From: Lunularia cruciata
Taxonomy: Eukaryota; Streptophyta; Marchantiopsida; Lunulariales; Lunulariaceae
Length of the DNA: 64,000 nucleotides
Assembly: GCA_948567375.1 (NCBI GenBank)
Contig: OX419755.1
Coordinates: 38,569,001-38,633,000 of the forward strand
Direction of reading: 5' to 3'
Of this stretch, positions 53,385 through 64,000 are shown one piece after another. A program made the translations under genes and the position numbers. The first letter of the stretch is position 1, and every line of letters starts with the position of its first letter. The notes under the pieces are model-generated. The model saw only the letters and a list, made by a program, of their open reading frames with translations, did not search any database and had not been told where the DNA came from.

Positions 53385-54600
53385 TTAAGATGCAACATCC
53401 TTATTGTGAATTTGGTGCTCAAAAGATTGCACTACTTCTAGTGCATTAGTCAAGTTAGTTGCATTTTCCTATGTGGCCTTATACAAAAGGTATCTTTTCC
53501 AATGGACAATATATTCCACATGTTGATGGCAGGTTCCTCAAATATGTTTTGGGAGAATATGCTTAACTTCATATTCCTCCATTCCATCAATGAGTGTTGG
53601 AAAAGGTCAAGCTTCTTGTAGGGAAGGAAAGTATGGAAGTCAAGGTGCATAACGTTGTAGCCAAGTAAATGTGGAACATTGGATGGAATTTCATGTGTGA
53701 CGGTAGCTCTAGATAATATACCATTACTTTGATGTGTCAAATGATGGGAAAAATACTAATGAAATGGAGTTTGAACTTACAAGGGCCAACCAATTTAATG
53801 TTGGTGGTGGATAGCTACACTTGATCCCCAAATTCAAACTCCATGTGCCATTGATATGCATCTGCACATTATTCTAGTGATTTTGAGCTATCTCTAACTT
53901 GTTCACATTCTCCATGCTCTATTGGATCCAAGACACAAAAGCATTGATAACATTAACTTTAGTAGTCACTAGGCTGACCTTTACCATGCTCAAAGGTGTG
54001 AAAGGGTGTTTGCCGAACATGAATAGTGTGAGTTTTAAAGATGCATTCACCAAATTGTTATAGTCAAATTCTATCAAGGAAATTAGTGTGGTTCACCTTC
54101 TTACTCCTCCAAAGTGAATCTCTATAGCATGTCCTTGATAGTGCAATTAGCATGCTTTGTTTGTCCATCTCTTTGTGGATGGTAGGCTATGGACATTGCA
54201 AGTTTAGTTTTGAAGACTCCAAGAAGTGTTCTCTAAAACAAACTAGTGAATTGAGTGTCACAATCTATGATGAGCACCCAAGACAAGCCATGTTGAGAAA
54301 AGATTGTAGTTAAGTACAATTGAGCTAATTGTTGCATAATCTCATACTTGGTCATAGCACAAAAATTAATCATTTTTCCCAATCACTCCACAAAGACTAC
54401 AATGGAGTCAAAACTTGAGGTGGTCTTGGGTAGTTCACCAACTAGATCTATGCTAACCTACTTCCAACATTGTGTAGGGGTAGGAAAGAGTTGAAAGAGA
54501 CCTACGAGAGATTGATTAGGAACTTTATTTTATTGATAAAGGAGGCACCTTTGAACATACTCCATCATGTCTTGGCCATCTTTGGCCAAAATTAATAACA
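53385..54600 (-). pseudogene. pol: Integrase and chromodomain remnant of B''
   Basis: Chromodomain region EEYEVKHILPKHI and VEYIVHWKRYLLYKAT at 53490-53590. Integrase core pieces: LVGELPKTTSSFDSIVVFV, VLIIDCDTQFTSL (54270; Asp retained as D-C-D) and ANCTIKDML (Glu changed to Lys). Stops and shifts throughout. Confidence 0.7.
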
Positions 54601-55742
54601 TTTGATTGAATCTAAGGTTTTTTCCACTCCAACATGATTTGCAATAGCATAATCATTTTGAGAATGGTGGTTTGTAGTTTTAGAGCATAGAGAATCCATA
54701 ACTTGCCATTTGAGAAGGTGAATCCTTGGGTATTGATGATGCTCTTGGATGATTGAACACCTATACTCTGTGGATTAGTCTTTGTAACCTCCAAAATCTA
54801 TGTCCTAAAATCTGGATTCATCTTGATTACTACAACCAAATTTTTCACCATAGGCATCCGAGTGAATGCATCCACAAGTTGATTCTTTCACTTCACATAT
54901 GTAGTAGTCATATTAATCCATCCACTCAATGAATTTCTTGATGAAATAGGTCTTTTTTGTGTCTCTAAGTAGACTAGTGGTTTGTGGTCTCTTTCCAATA
55001 CAAATGCCTTCTTGCCAAGATAAATGCTCCTAATGCTTGGTAGCAAGGACAATTGCCAACTCTTCTCATTTGGTGGTATGATAATTTTTCTCTATTGATA
55101 ACAATATTTTAGAGAAATATGCAATTAGGTGTCATCCTCCCTCCCATTCTTGTTGTAGAATTGCTCCTATTGAATGCTTGATGCATATGTAGCCAACTTG
55201 ATTGGACGTTTGGAATCATACCATTTCAAAATTGGTGCATGTAGTGATGCATCTTTCAATGCTTGAAAGGCAAGTTCCTCTATGGTTCTCCACATCCATT
55301 TCTTGTCCTTGCCAAGTAATGATATTAAGGATTATGCAAACCTTGGAGAAGTTCTTGACAAATTGATGATAGAAACCAATTAATCTTAAGAAACTCTCAA
55401 GGTGAGTTTGGTCTTCTAGAGCATCCCACTTTTGAATGCCTTGTATTTTATCTATTAGAAATTGGATACCTTCTACCCTGACCCTATGACCCAAGTAATT
55501 GATGTTAGATTTGCCAAACTCACACTTTGAGATTTTTGCATACAATTGATTCTTTTGCAAAATTTAAAGAACTTCTCATAGATGTGGCTTATGCTCTTTC
55601 ATTGTCCTACTATAGACTAAGATATCATCTAGAAAAATGATAAAAAATGTATCCAAGTATAGATGAAATATGTAATATTTCAAAGTCATGAAAATGGCCG
55701 GTATATTGGTGAAGCCAAAATGCATCACTAGGTACTCAATTA
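54601..55742 (-). pseudogene. pol: RNase H and RT end of B''
   Basis: [25 protein letters not shown] (FLDD pair kept, 55620-55650), [21 protein letters not shown] and FLRLIGFYHQFV. RNase H: HTTKxEELAIVLATKH and PLVYLxTQK, with gaps. The junction with E is right after the RMPFG-like block. Confidence 0.75.
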
Positions 55743-55766
55743 GGAGGAGTCCCATAGTATGATATT

Positions 55767-56640
55767 GTGACTGATTTGGCATCTACGAGTGCTAATGTCA
55801 CATTTAAGCAATTGCAGGAGGACAAAAAGCTGTACAAGAAGCAACTGAGTTCAGCCCTCAAGAAAGTAAGGGCAATGACCAAGAAAGACTTGCCCCCAAT
55901 AGATCATATTGAACAAGAAGATTTGGGATCTCCCAAAGTGGATGCGGAGATTGCAGGCTGCATGATCACATCCATACCCATTGATTTGGGGTCACGTGTG
56001 AATTTCATGAAAAAAGACATTGCACATTGACTAGGGTACACCACGTTTGAACCAACACCCCAAATTCTGAAATTTGTGGATCAAACCAGGAGACGGCCCT
56101 TGGCATGCTATCAAATATCACTACGATCATTGGAGGAGTGCCCTTCAAGTTAAATTACATTTTGTTGTGACCAGTAACCAAAACTGGTTATCCTCTCTTG
56201 ATTGGAAGACCTTGGTTGTACAATGCCCAGGTTATTGTGGATTGGCACCAAAAAAAGTTATGGTTTATGGACATTTTTTCCAAAGATCAGAAGCTGGTGA
56301 TCGTGAGTTGGACAAAAGTTCCTCACCTCAGGGAAACAACTTTGTCAAAAGACAAAGATGAATCCAAAGATTCATTGTCTTCATCTTCAAGCAACTCCAA
56401 AGACGGAGTCCAAGTCAACTATTTGGAACGCTATGAGGTAGAGGTCAAAGACAAAGACCCATACGACATCGCCTTGGGTGAACACAACTTAGAGGAAGGG
56501 GGTTTGACTGCAATACGCCTTGGGTTGAGCCAAGTAAGCCATGTTGAAGGAGTCATCAACCCCGATGATTGTCAAGATGTTGTCTAGACTAAAGGAAAAA
56601 TTTTGAAGATCTCAAAGACAATCACTTCAAAGGAGTTAGC
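55767..56640 (+). pseudogene. pol: Protease region and spacer of E
   Basis: KVDAEIAGCMITSIPIDLGSRVNFM has the protease start with Asp-Leu-Gly at the catalytic triplet position (normally Asp-Ser-Gly). The frame is open 55767-56030, then shifts. IGRPWLYNAQVIVDWHQKKL and a Ser/Asp-rich acidic spacer (56340-56400) are open from 56198 to 56587. Confidence 0.65.
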
Positions 56641-57540
56641 AGGATACACTACCTTGTTTATAGAATTCAAGGATGTATTCACCTGGTCTATTGATCAAAT
56701 GTCGGGTATTCCACAAGAATTTGGAGAACACCGGATTGATCTGATTGAAGGTGCAATTCCGGTTCAGCAAAAACAATAAAGCCTGAACTCGAAGTACTCT
56801 CTCTTGGTGAAAGACAAAATTGACAAGTACTTAGGAGCCGGAATAATCTTTCTTGTCTTGAGCAGTGAGTTGTTTCTCCCATAGTCATCATTCCAAAGAA
56901 GAAAATGGGGAAGATTCGAGTCTGTCAAGATTTTTGCAAGTTGAACGCAGTGACGAGGAAGGATCATCATCCTTTACCTTTTACTGATACAATTTTGGAC
57001 CAAGTAGCTGGTCATCCTTGTTACAGTTTTCTCGATGGATTTTCAAGGTACAATCAAGTATCCATCCAAGAAGAGGACAAGGATAAAACTACATTCACTA
57101 CCAACTAAGGCATTTTAGCTTACAATCAAATGCCCTTTGGGTTGTGTAATGCTCCCGCTACTTTCCAATGGATGATGAGTTCAATCTTCAAGGATTTCCT
57201 GTGCAAATTTGTGGAAGTCTTCATTGATGATTTTTGTGTGTTTGGGCAAAGAGATGTACATTTGGATTACCTTAGCCAGACTTTTGAAAGGTGTTGTTTT
57301 GCCAATTTTTCATTACCCTCAGAGAAATGCTTCTTTGCTATGAAGGAGAGGATTCTCCTAGGCATTGGATGTCAAGCTGAGGTATTGAAGTCAATGTCAA
57401 GAAGGTTAAAGTAATCTCAGCTTTGGAATCTCTAAAGAAAATTTGGGAGTTGTGAGCCTTCTTGGGACATGTTGGATACTACAAATGCTTTGTTTCAAAC
57501 TATGTGGTGCTTGTTGCACTCCTTACAAAGATTCTGAAGA
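56641..57540 (+). pseudogene. pol: Reverse transcriptase of E
   Basis: Pre-RT piece FKDVFTWSIDQMSGIP. RT blocks: IPKKKMGKIRVCQDF (56890-56940), CYSFLDGFSRYNQVSI (first Asp), MPFGLCNAPATFQWMM and FVEVFIDDFCVFG (catalytic pair at about 57220-57240). Frames are open 56905-57108 and 57130-57414, split by one TAA. Thumb region decayed. Confidence 0.8.
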
Positions 57541-58195
57541 AATCCAAAGACTACTTGTAGGAAGCAAATCAGAAGAAGCTTTCCAGGTATTGAAGAAGAA
57601 ACTAGTTGAAGCACTTGTCATGAGGGCCCCGAATTGGGACGTCCCTTTTCATGTGTATGTGGACACTTTGTCCATGGCAATTGGAGTCATCTTAAGTCAG
57701 AAGGACAAGAAGAAGAAGGACTACCCGGTTTATTATGCCAGCCATCAACTCTCAGTCTCAGAAAAGAAATATTCAACGACTGCAAGAAAAGCACTGGGAA
57801 TGGTGTATGCTTGCAAGAAATTTTGCCATTACCTATTGGGATACAAGTTTGTCTTCTATGTTGACCATTACGCATTGCAATATTTGGTCAAGAAGGCAGA
57901 TTTGTCCGAGAAAATTGCAAGATGGATCTTGTTGTTACAAGAATTCACATACACGGTACAAGTAAGGAAAGGAGCTTTGCATTCAAATGCAGACTTCTTA
58001 TCCAGGTTAGGAACTCAAGACCAAGACTTGGAAGTCGATGATCGGTTTCCTGATGAAGAGCTATATCATGTGATGGTTGTTCAAAGTACAAGGTATGCGG
58101 CCAAGTATCACTATCTGCATATGTGTCATTGTCTTGAGGAGGTGGACCCGGAGCAAAGGGCAGTCTTCCTTTGGAAGATGAGACCGTACCAATGA
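57541..58195 (+). pseudogene. pol: RNase H of E
   Basis: Open frame through 58195: FHVYVDTLSMAIGVILSQ (first Asp), ARKALGMVYACKKFCHYL (Lys where the catalytic Glu is usual in EREALA), FYVDHYALQYLV and LHSNADFLSRL. The Asp/Glu set looks incomplete. Confidence 0.75.
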
Positions 58196-59305
58196 AAACA
58201 CAACATTTTGTTTAAGATGGGCAAAGATGAAGTACTTTGGAGATGTTTGGAAGCATACAAAGTTAGAGGAGACACTGAATCCTTACACTCTAAAGCATTG
58301 GGAGGACACTATGCCCTAAAAAATATGGTGAAGAAAATCCTTTCAGCAGGGTATTGGTGGCCTACAATGTATAAAGATACTTATGCACATATTTGAAGTT
58401 ATGATGCCTATCAAAGAATAGGGAAATCAACGGCAACTTCCCAGTGGCCTTTGAAACCAATTTTGCCATTAGCCCCATTTGAGAAATGGGGTATTGATTT
58501 TGTGGGTCCAATCCAACCAGCAACCTGAGTCACAAGGAAGAGGTACATCTTGGTATGCACAAATTATGCTACCAAGATGGTAGAAGCAGAAACAACACAA
58601 AGAGATGATGCGGAAACAGTTGCAGAATTTTTCTTCCCAAACATCATTTCCTGTTACGGGTGTCCTCTAGAATTAGTCAGTGATCGGGGAACTCATTTTT
58701 TGAACTCAATGGTGGAACCGTTAACCAAGTACTTCCAAATTAAATATCGGAAGACAACACCCTACAATCCAAAAGTGAATGGATTAACGGACAAGACCAA
58801 TGGATTGTTGTGTAAAATTTTGAATAAGGTGACAGTCAATTATGTCTACAACTAGGACACAAAGTTACTAGCCGCGTTGTGGGCATATTGAATGACAAAA
58901 AAGATTACTACCAAGCAAACTCCTTATTTTTTGACATACGGATTGCATCCCATACTACCAGTTGAATTTGAAGTACCAACATATCAAATTCTTTGCAAAG
59001 AATGATTGTCGGAGGAAGAAAGCCAAGATCTGCGGATCCATCAACTGATGTGGTAAGAAGAGAAAAGAGATGATGCAATGCAAACCACGAAGGAAGTCCA
59101 AGAACAGCAAGAAGTCAGACATGATAAAAGAATGAAGCCTATGATTGTTCAAGAACGTGACTTGGTGTTGTTATATGACAATAGCCGCATATTTTTTCCA
59201 GTGAAACTACATATGAGATGGATGGGACCTTATCGAGTTCTTCATCTTTATGACAATGGGTCCATTCAAATTGCAGACCTAAAGGGAAATCCTTTTGCCA
59301 CTTGA
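58196..59305 (+). pseudogene. pol: Integrase of E
   Basis: Zinc domain GGHYALKNMVKKILSAGYWW and YDAYQRIGK, the first Cys of the CxxC pair being Tyr. Core: EKWGIDFVGPI (Asp), ELVSDRGTHFL (Asp) and NGLTDKTNGLL (Asp where Glu is expected). C-terminal part PVKLHMRWMGPYRVLHLYDN ending near VNGWRVRKYW. Several stops. No chromodomain or other module follows. Confidence 0.8.
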
Positions 59306-59395
59306 GTAAATGGGTGGAGGGTTAGAAAATACTGGACATGGACTTGGACATCTCTAAGACACCCGAGGTCTATGTTTGTGTGGACGCTCACATTT

Positions 59396-59408
59396 GAGGG
59401 AGAGGGTA
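59396..59408 (+). promoter_or_regulatory. Polypurine tract of E
   Basis: GAGGGAGAGGGTA directly before the LTR. Confidence 0.7.
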
Positions 59409-60069
59409 TGTGGTACCCACATTTTTTTTTTGGAATAGTATTTAGGAAAATGTGAAGAAGAAGTATGTGGATAGAGCCCAAAGAGGGCTAACCCGAGAAG
59501 AAATAAGAAGAAGCAGGGGTTTGAAGTAAAACCCAAAGTCAACCTTGGGTCAAGACACAAAGTAGAACCTAAAGAGGAAGAAGGAGAGACTTCATATCGG
59601 GCAAACAACTTCTTTGGATTTGGTGAAATCAAGAAAGTATGTGGGATCTAAGAAGAAAAGTAGTGTTGGTAGTATTCTGCATTTGTGAGTGCAGCACAAA
59701 GTTGATGTGAAGCAATTTTGATTGAGGAAGTTGTGCCTTCAGTGGAGGGGTGGAACACAATTGTGAGGTGAAGTTGTTTTTGCAGTGAAGTGTCGTCTTT
59801 GAGAGAATCTGAATCATCACAATCAAGATTTGTTTGGATAGAATTTGCTATTTTGTGATTAAGGAGTGTGTATTTGTGACAAGTTGTCAAGATTGTGAGC
59901 TTTTTACTCTCTTCTAGGTGTGGTTTCTACCTGAAAGACTAAAGACACAACCAAGAAGAACTGAAAATGTTACTTTGCTTTGTATTTGACCAATTTTGAA
60001 TCGTATCTCTATGGGAACAAACTTTACTAACCCGATTACCGCAAAAGTAATATTTGCCGGGTTGTCACA
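59409..60069 (+). repeat. 3' LTR of E (661 bp)
   Basis: TGTGGTACCC...GGGTTGTCACA, TG/CA ends. Begins with a T9-10 run. No second copy in the window, so the edges rest on the purine tract, the TG/CA pair and the return to C sequence at 60070. Confidence 0.75.
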
Positions 60070-61050
60070 GTAAGCTTTGTCAAGGCCTTGGCAATGGCAC
60101 TAAATCCTCTAACATAGCAGCGATAGAAGTTTTCCAACCCAAAGAATGCTTGCACTCTACTCACATTCATAGGTCAAGAAATATACACAATAGCCTCCAC
60201 CTTAGTTTGTTGAACACCAAGTCCTCTAGGGTAAATAGTGCAACCCAAAAACTCAACCTGCTTGTGAAAGAACCTACACTTCCCAAGGTGTAATTTGAGT
60301 CCATGAGATCTCAACCTCTCAAACATCTCCAACAAATGTCTCTCATGCTACTCCACAATAATGCTACATACCAAAATGTCATCAATATAGCACCAAGCAA
60401 AATCCAATCTAGCTAGGATCCTATCTATGACCCTCTAGAATTCAGCAAGAGCATTCTTTAACCCAAATGGTAAGAACCTCCACTAATATAACACATCCTT
60501 ACCATGAGGATCAATAGCCCAAAATGTTATCTTAGACTTATCCTCCTCCCTAATTGGCAATTGATGATATCCTACTTAAAGATCCAAAGTATTGAAGATC
60601 TTTGCATACCCAATTGCATCAAAGATCTCCTCTAGTGTAGGCATGGCATACCAATCAGCCCTAGTCTATTGGTTGATAGGATGGTAATCTCCACACATCC
60701 GCCAATCTTTGAAGTTGCTATGCATATCCTTCTTGGTTGGCATCACTATAGCTCATGTATACTCTCCATGTGAAATCTCCACCAAACCAACCTCAGAAAG
60801 GTCATTACTCCTACTTTAAATCAATGCTCTCTCCATATCATTGTATCTATATAGACATCAAAAAACCGGTCTATTTCTAGTAAGCTCAATCTGAATACCA
60901 AGTCCCTTCAAAGCATCCAAATCCTTCATATTGACGGTGAAACAACTTGTGTAGCTCCTCAAGAACCTCCAAATTCTCCTTCTTTCCTCTCTTGTAAGCT
61001 TGGGTCCAAGATCTGGCTCCCAAGTATCCTCTATAACTGTCATAGGAGTG
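60070..61050 (-). pseudogene. pol: RT of reverse C copy 2
   Basis: Minus-strand blocks: EDTWEPDLGPKLTREERRR (61037-60980), VNMKDLDALKGLGI, the ICGDYHPINQ-like block near 60690, and thumb pieces near 60260. The RT core is split by stops; FYVDD-type residues are in a broken stretch near 60390. Better preserved than the forward copy at its N-terminus. Confidence 0.7.
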
Positions 61051-62640
61051 GAAGACGTATTAATTGGCTGCTACACTTGACCCTTGAGAGCAATAGTGCC
61101 ATGCTCCCAACCACTAGAGGTCCCAACCTCAGTGTGAAAAACTCCCTCTGATATAGCTACAAGCTCCATACGTCTTCTAGTTGCATCCCAGGTAGACCAT
61201 GCTCACCTAGATGGACTCCAAGTAGACCACTTTCCCTAGTAGCCATTGGCTATGTCCCAAGAATACCCTATCCACTTGGTCCATTACTCCCATCATGTGC
61301 TTGGATTGTCCCGATAGGCATAGGGCTCACAAATGCATGATTGGTGATGCCTATCAAGTGCATCCTACGCTACTCTGCTAAGCCAAGACTCACAATCCAG
61401 GTTAAACAGTTAAGTTCCATAGCCTGACCTAACACCAAATGCCTAGAGGCTTCTAACATTGCTAGAACAGCAATAATATCAATGCAAAAACCCATTGCTC
61501 GCTCTCTCATCGGCGTTGGGCTCCACTAACTATTGTAATTGTGAGTCCCAAACAAGTCCAAGACCTCCCACTCAAAAATTATGAGAGCCATGGAAACTCA
61601 TAAGTGTGGGAAAAGCAGCTCAGGGCTATCCAACTAGGTTCACTACTGCCATAGGTGACCTATCAGCCACTACCACCATTTGAGACTAGCGCCCAACATC
61701 CAAAATCTCATCAACCATAGAGTGGTCAAGTTGCTAAATCCTATCATAAGCGTATTGTAGAACCTCTCTATGTAAGAGGTTTATCTACCAAAGACAAAGA
61801 TGATGAGCCCATGATCCCACTCTGGTTGCATCTAACAACATGGAAGCTCACATCCAAGAATGGACCTAATGTGTACTTGCCACCACCCAATTGCAAGAAT
61901 CATCCATCAAAGGGACGTTCTCCAAAATGGAAGCTAGAGAAATGGACTAATAAACCTAGAGATGTCATAATATATATAACATCTCCCAAAACACACCCAA
62001 ACGGGGATCCTAAAGACCCAAACCTTGGCCAGTGTGTGTGTCCTTAACATGGTCATCTAGAAATCACCAAATGAACATGCCCATGTCTCTCCAGATCATG
62101 CACCTCCAAGAAGGTTTGCTAGTAGGGCCTTCTAGTAACCTGACTATTGACATCAATAATACCCATAGGCCAAGTGATGGAGAGAAACTTGCCTAGCAAT
62201 CTCATCTCATACTTACCCATACCCATACCTATACCCATACCACATACCACATACCACATACCACATAGCCTACCCATACCCATACCACAGGATGGAGAGA
62301 AACTTGCCTAGCAATCTCATCTCTCTCTATATATAAGTACCTTTGTACTTGTATACCCGCCTGTAGTACCATAGCTAGTCCAGTGATAATCCCACCAAAC
62401 AATTCCAATAGACATACTCCCTCTATTGGATACTACCAAGCAATGAGTGTGGTATCCATAGATGTCAAGGTAATTGACTTTGGAGGCTCATCTTCATGTT
62501 GGTTGCCTAGTGGTACAAAGGCTCCACTCTAAACCTATTGCACCAACTGATCTACATGCTATTGTAATACCTCCTCTAAACTCCACAAAGGAACATCCAA
62601 GGTGGATAGAATGATCCCACTTGTACTCCAAATCTGAGTG
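61051..62640 (-). pseudogene. pol: Family C spacer between protease and RT, copy 2
   Basis: No continuous frame; several 40 to 75-codon frames on either strand without recognisable motifs. Matches 4731-5790 of the forward copy over most of its length. Holds the simple-repeat insertion at 62209-62290. Confidence 0.5.
62176..62323. repeat. 33-bp direct repeat flanking ACCCAT/ACCACAT simple repeats
   Basis: GATGGAGAGAAACTTGCCTA (first 20 of 33 identical bases) occurs at 62176-62208 and again at 62291-62323. Between them lie about 82 bases of (ACCCAT)n and (ACCACAT)n. Confidence 0.9.
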
Positions 62641-62649
62641 ATCTCCTCT

Positions 62650-63177
62650 AGTACTAGAGTATCTTCTATATGGGTGTTCTCCTCCAATAAATCACCAAGC
62701 CAACCATTGAAAGTTGAAATTGAAGCGCCATGGTCCCAGATTGTAATGAGCCAAGATTGCCACTACTAAAGCACATTGGTAGGAAACATACTTGTCCCTC
62801 ACCAGACTGCCAACCTTGTATATTAGAGGTTGTCTCCTCCCAATAGTCAACATTGAAACCCATGGAGTATAACATTGCTCCCCCAACTAACACTCATACG
62901 ACTCAACTATAGAAGTAATGGCTAGAACTCTCACCATGGAGCTATCAGTCGGATGATCAGGCTGAATCTAAACAACCAGCTCTCCACATGTGATATATTG
63001 TGTAGAACCACCACCTAGAGATGTTTGGATCCAAAATAGACACCTCTCCACATTGATCTTGAGTAACTCTAGACCAATAATTGTAACCTTCCCCAACATA
63101 AAAGATTGTACACTAGAGTCAAGTAAGACCCTCTGTGGTGTATAGACCTTGAAGGTCCCACCAACCAAAAAATCCAT
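62650..63177 (-). pseudogene. pol: Protease of family C, copy 2
   Basis: Minus strand: GTFKVYTPQRVLLDSSVQSF has the protease active-site strand with Asp-Ser-Ser in place of Asp-Ser/Thr-Gly. Later LVGGAMLYSMGFNVDYWEE resembles the C-terminal part of this protease type, and GWQSGEGQVCFLPM follows. Open in two pieces (63177-62968 and 62893-62666). Confidence 0.55.
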
Positions 63178-64000
63178 GTCTAGTTATTCAATAAGACAAC
63201 CCTAGGTGTAAACCGTGCTTGCTCAAAGGCCAGTCTAATTGGTAACTCCTCTAATCTAGCCATTGTTGTTTGCCATACACCAATGGTTGTTGAGCAGATC
63301 CCATGCTCCTCAACCAAGTTAGCTCCACTATCAACCACCTTTGCTCCAAGAGTAGGAACCACATCATCCCCAGTGTCACAAAGCATGGTAGCCAACCAAA
63401 ACACTGAGTTGGGTCAACTTCCAATGTATCTATGTCACTGGTTGAGAATAATAGAAAGCGCATAATCAGTTGAGCCACCCCTAACATTGTGCTAGACGCA
63501 GCTAGTGTAGTAGCCAGTGGCCGACTAGTAGGTATTTCATCATGCACCCCATCACTACCTACCACACCTGCACAAGGATGTCTAGGAACTATGGATGACA
63601 CATGTAGGGCCTCAAAGAGCATGAAAGATCAAGGAAGTCTTACTTGTCTCCTAACCTCTACTCTCTATGGATCCAACTCCATTAATGCTCCTCTAGGCTC
63701 TGGAGCACGTACTGCACTCCTAGTCACTACGGCATATGCATCCACCTATGCTGCTCCACACATGAATTCTAAGATGTCTCTATCACCCGCATATGAGGTG
63801 GAAGCCTCAACACTTGAATTTGATCTCCTCTAAGCTATAGCCATGCTAGCCAATCTCTATTCCAATTGCTCAACCCAAGTAGCTATGGTTGTATTAGAAG
63901 TAAAGGCATGTATTGCACCTCTACTAGGTATGCATCTTCTACCATCTCATCCTCCATGACCTAGAGCTCCTCTACCACCTACCATAGCAGCTCTACCACT
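63178..64000 (-). pseudogene. gag: gag C-terminal region of family C, copy 2
   Basis: Minus-strand pieces: a Gly/Arg stretch (AMVGGRGALGHGG) at about 63970-63935, then a short heptad-like helix (TWVEQLE, RLASMA) near 63870, then Ser/Thr-rich sequence. I see no CCHC knuckle. Open only in short segments; the longest minus frame is 123 codons (63622-63251) without recognisable motifs. Confidence 0.4.

Larger units (their letters stand above)
52825..55742 (-). mobile_element. Chromovirus B'', 3' half
   Basis: Minus strand: RT, RNase H, integrase, chromodomain, purine tract, 3' LTR (52825-53369). The 5' half is missing: at 55742 it is fused to the 5'-truncated E. Related to B and B', with heavy decay. 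Confidence 0.8.
55743..60069 (+). mobile_element. Family E Ty3/gypsy element, 5'-truncated
   Basis: Plus strand: protease region, RT, RNase H, integrase, purine tract and one 661-bp LTR. No chromodomain. The right edge is followed by GTAAG within C RNase H. The 5' LTR, gag and left target duplication are gone; it fuses to B'' at 55742. Confidence 0.82.
60070..64000 (-). mobile_element. Reverse family C copy 2 (RT to gag end; continues right)
   Basis: Minus strand: gag end, protease, spacer, RT. Collinear with the forward C copy (4731-6790) in its left 2 kb. E interrupts it at 60069. The right end lies beyond the window. Confidence 0.75.

Noticed and set aside
1-64000. CRISPR arrays, bacterial operons, plasmid or phage features
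   Set aside because: No regularly spaced short repeats, no ribosome-binding-site-led gene clusters, and all coding traces are plant-type LTR retroelements.

Overview
The window looks like repeat-rich nuclear DNA of a large-genome land plant. A gymnosperm or another lineage with old, nested retroelements would fit, but nothing in the sequence fixes the species. I find no host gene, rRNA or tRNA gene and no CRISPR array. Practically all of the 64 kb can be assigned to LTR retrotransposons of the Ty3/gypsy class in various states of decay, inserted into one another.

I recognise five families, with working names. Family A: LTRs of about 690 bp beginning TGTAACACCC, a TGGTTCCGTTGCC-type primer binding site, a long leader carrying two small conserved ORFs, then gag and pol, and no chromodomain. 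Family B (with diverged relatives B' and B''): LTRs of about 735 bp beginning TGTAATAC, a TGGTATCAGAGC (initiator tRNA-Met type) primer binding site and a C-terminal chromodomain, so a chromovirus. Family C: LTR beginning TGTGGCAC, very decayed, with a PHD-finger-like module after the integrase. Family D: decayed chromovirus with a 514 bp LTR. Family E: a non-chromodomain element with a 661 bp LTR beginning TGTGGTACCC.

Layout. 1-2531: reverse A copy (A0) inserted into the leader of a forward A copy (A4, 2532-4730). 4731-16098: forward C copy, broken in its RNase H by forward A copy A2 (6874-13409). 16206-21462: D element with a solo B LTR in its gag. 21463-52824: remains of a reverse C copy that received A1 (22889-38711), A3 (reverse, to 41469) and B' (41540-48317). 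A1 in turn holds a solo B LTR, a solo A LTR and a complete 6.6 kb B element (30919-37524) with perfect 5-bp target duplications. 49004-51435: a gag fragment, an A LTR and a 5' B fragment. 52825-55742: 5'-truncated B''. 55743-60069: 5'-truncated E. 60070-64000: second reverse C copy.

Almost every pol frame is broken by stops and frameshifts. The intact long reading frames are the 474-codon gag of A1 and the 155-codon leader ORF of A0. The features most worth attention are the conserved leader ORFs of family A (one with two Cys/His metal-binding motifs), the PHD-like module of family C at the place where chromoviruses carry a chromodomain, perfect palindromes that appear to have been added inside retroelement genes, and deletion junctions that fuse unrelated elements.
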